A DNA stretch of 64,000 nucleotides, from the NCBI GenBank assembly GCA_964569245.1, contig CAZMTK010000001.1:248001-312000 (forward strand), read 5' to 3'. How positions within the stretch are numbered: the stretch's first letter is position 1; each line of letters begins with the position of its first letter. Shown piece after piece: positions 62,998 through 64,000 of the stretch. The position numbers and the translations under genes were made by a program. Under the pieces are notes generated by a model. It saw only the letters and a list, made by a program, of their open reading frames with translations. It did no database searches and had not been told where the DNA came from. The DNA comes from JAAYTY01 sp964569245. GTDB lineage: Bacteria > Fermentibacterota > Fermentibacteria > Fermentibacterales > Fermentibacteraceae.

Positions 62998-63354
62998 GTG
63001 CACGAGCGTTCAATAGCAGCGGAGATGCTGGCCTTGATAGAGCGAGCCCTGGGTGCCAGGCGCAGGCTCTCGAAGGTGACCGTCGCGATCGGTCCCCTGT
63101 CGGGAGTGTCCCCGGAATCGCTTTCTTTCTGCTTCTCGCCGATAGCGGCGGAAGCGGGCTTCGGGAACCCGCAGCTCGTCTTCAGGAGACTCGGGGTGAG
63201 GGTGCGATGCTCTTCATGCGGGGGCATCGAGGAGATTCTGGAGCCTGGCGCGCCTTGCTGCTGTTGCGGCTCCTCGGAGAGGAGCATTCTCTCGGGCATG
63301 GAATGCACGGTGGAGAGCGTCGAGATCGAAAACGGAGAGGAGGCCGCGCAGTGA
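62998..63354 (+). CDS. hypA: hydrogenase nickel-insertion protein HypA
   Basis: 118 residues. MHERS carries the N-terminal His2 nickel ligand. The zinc site is two CxxC pairs: CSSC near 76 and CCCC near 95. It delivers nickel to the hydrogenase large subunit with HypB. Starts at GTG and overlaps hypB by 4 bp (GTGA). Confidence 0.92.
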   Translation: MHERSIAAEMLALIERALGARRRLSKVTVAIGPLSGVSPESLSFCFSPIAAEAGFGNPQLVFRRLGVRVRCSSCGGIEEILEPGAPCCCCGSSERSILSGMECTVESVEIENGEEAAQ

Positions 63355-64000
63355 GCGGAAGCCCGTCCAGGAGAGTCGCAGTCGAGAAGCCGGTGATGGC
63401 CCGCAACGACGAGGTGGCGGCGGCGAACAGGAGCATGTTCCGCGATGCCGGACTCTTCGCCGTCAACATCATCGGCTCCCCTGGAGCCGGGAAGACCAGC
63501 CTCCTGGAGGCTCTCGCAAGGAGCTTCGCGCGCGAGCTCGCCGTCATAGAGGGCGACGTGAGGACGAGGCGGGACGCCGACAGGATCGAGAAGGCGGGCA
63601 GCGCAGCCTGGCAGATAGAGACAGGCGGCGCCTGCCACCTGGACGCGGCCATGGTCCAGAAGGCCTGGAGGGGCTTCGAGGAGGCCGCCAGGGGCAGCCG
63701 CTACCTCGTGATCGAGAACGTTGGCAACCTGATCTGCCCCAGCGGATACGACCTCGGCGAGGACGTCAGGGCCGCTCTGATCTCCCTTCCCGAGGGCGAC
63801 GACAAGGTCCTCAAGTACCCGTCCCTCTTCAGCAGAATCGACGTTCTCCTCATCGGCAAGATGGACCTCCTGGATCACCTGGATGTCGATCCTGACAGGA
63901 TGGAGGCCGAGTGCAGGAGCCTCAGGCCGGACGTCAGGGTCTTCCGAGTCTCGGCCAAGACGGGACTCGGCGTGCCGGAGCTGTGCGACTTCATCAGGAG
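63351..64000 (+). CDS. hypB: hydrogenase nickel-incorporation GTPase HypB (truncated by window end)
   Basis: The last 650 bases encode 216 residues; only a short C-terminal end is missing. P-loop GSPGAGKTS, then CH in GGACHLD and Cys in NLICPSG, which form the metal site, and IGKMDLLD for guanine binding. The N-terminus lacks the His-rich nickel-storage stretch found in some HypB proteins. GTG start overlaps hypA. Confidence 0.93.
   Translation, partial: MSGSPSRRVAVEKPVMARNDEVAAANRSMFRDAGLFAVNIIGSPGAGKTSLLEALARSFARELAVIEGDVRTRRDADRIEKAGSAAWQIETGGACHLDAAMVQKAWRGFEEAARGSRYLVIENVGNLICPSGYDLGEDVRAALISLPEGDDKVLKYPSLFSRIDVLLIGKMDLLDHLDVDPDRMEAECRSLRPDVRVFRVSAKTGLGVPELCDFIR

Noticed and set aside
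63060..63120. Long His-rich nickel-storage segment for HypA/HypB
   Set aside because: Not present; the visible HypB N-terminus has no histidine run.
1..64000. CRISPR arrays, insertion sequences, prophage, integrase or toxin-antitoxin genes
   Set aside because: No regularly spaced repeats, transposase, integrase or paired small toxin genes were seen.

Overview
The window is a dense, GC-rich bacterial chromosome segment of about 57 protein genes and one tRNA. Most genes are packed head to tail with 1-20 bp overlaps. I see no insertion sequence, CRISPR array, phage or plasmid signature. Lipid A genes (lpxB, waaA, lpxK), a heptosyltransferase-type glycosyltransferase, NlpC/P60 and other lipoproteins, and three PorV/PorQ-like or FadL-like outer-membrane proteins indicate a Gram-negative envelope. 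Two exported proteins end in a Por-secretion (T9SS type A) C-terminal sorting domain. This points to the Fibrobacteres-Chlorobi-Bacteroidetes (FCB) superphylum, probably an uncultured high-GC lineage such as Fermentibacterota or a relative. That placement is inference, not proof.

Layout. 1-2.4 kb: tRNA-Leu(UAA), mutL and the start of miaA, read leftward. 2-12.2 kb: a leftward run from a PorV-like protein through surE, an active and a dead transglutaminase, a membrane GT/TPR protein, murJ, uvrC and a cupin. 12.3-15.7 kb: rightward lipoylation genes (LplA/LipM-type transferase, lipA), dus and a TPR lipoprotein. 15.8-24.8 kb: leftward ddl, threonine aldolase, Gfo/Idh oxidoreductase, lpxB, a DUF374-WaaA fusion, lpxK, nadB and NlpC. 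25-29.5 kb: a rightward sugar epimerase, HAD phosphatase and Ig-like protein, a short ComEC, a SpoU methyltransferase and an exported ferredoxin. 29.7-33.2 kb: M1 peptidase and nucleoside kinase. 33.7-41.7 kb: xseA/xseB, then leftward PilZ, PorV, CTP-type lipid kinase, miaB and glycosyltransferase 9, then small membrane proteins. 42-47.5 kb: glgB, DUF503, YjbQ, a PRC/MgtE_N/CBS protein and an Nramp transporter. 47.6-50.8 kb: ECF sigma factor, zinc anti-sigma, a dead HtrA-PDZ protein and rtcB. 51-54.5 kb: a leaderless secreted protein with a radical SAM/SPASM enzyme, a duplicated-domain protein and an outer-membrane protein. 54.8-58 kb: membrane TPR protein and histidine kinase. 58-64 kb: divergent hypFCDE and hypAB for [NiFe]-hydrogenase maturation; hypB runs off the right edge.

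How the genes fit together. Envelope building dominates: lipid A, peptidoglycan export (MurJ, Ddl), surface glycans and outer-membrane barrels. A second theme is RNA and tRNA maintenance (miaA, miaB, dus, SpoU, rtcB). The hyp set implies a nickel hydrogenase outside the window. The most unusual items are an exported two-cluster ferredoxin with a T9SS tail, a sigma/anti-sigma/pseudo-HtrA/RtcB operon, the DUF374-WaaA fusion, a transglutaminase pair with one inactive partner, and several genes that appear to start at CTG or at TTG overlapping the previous stop.
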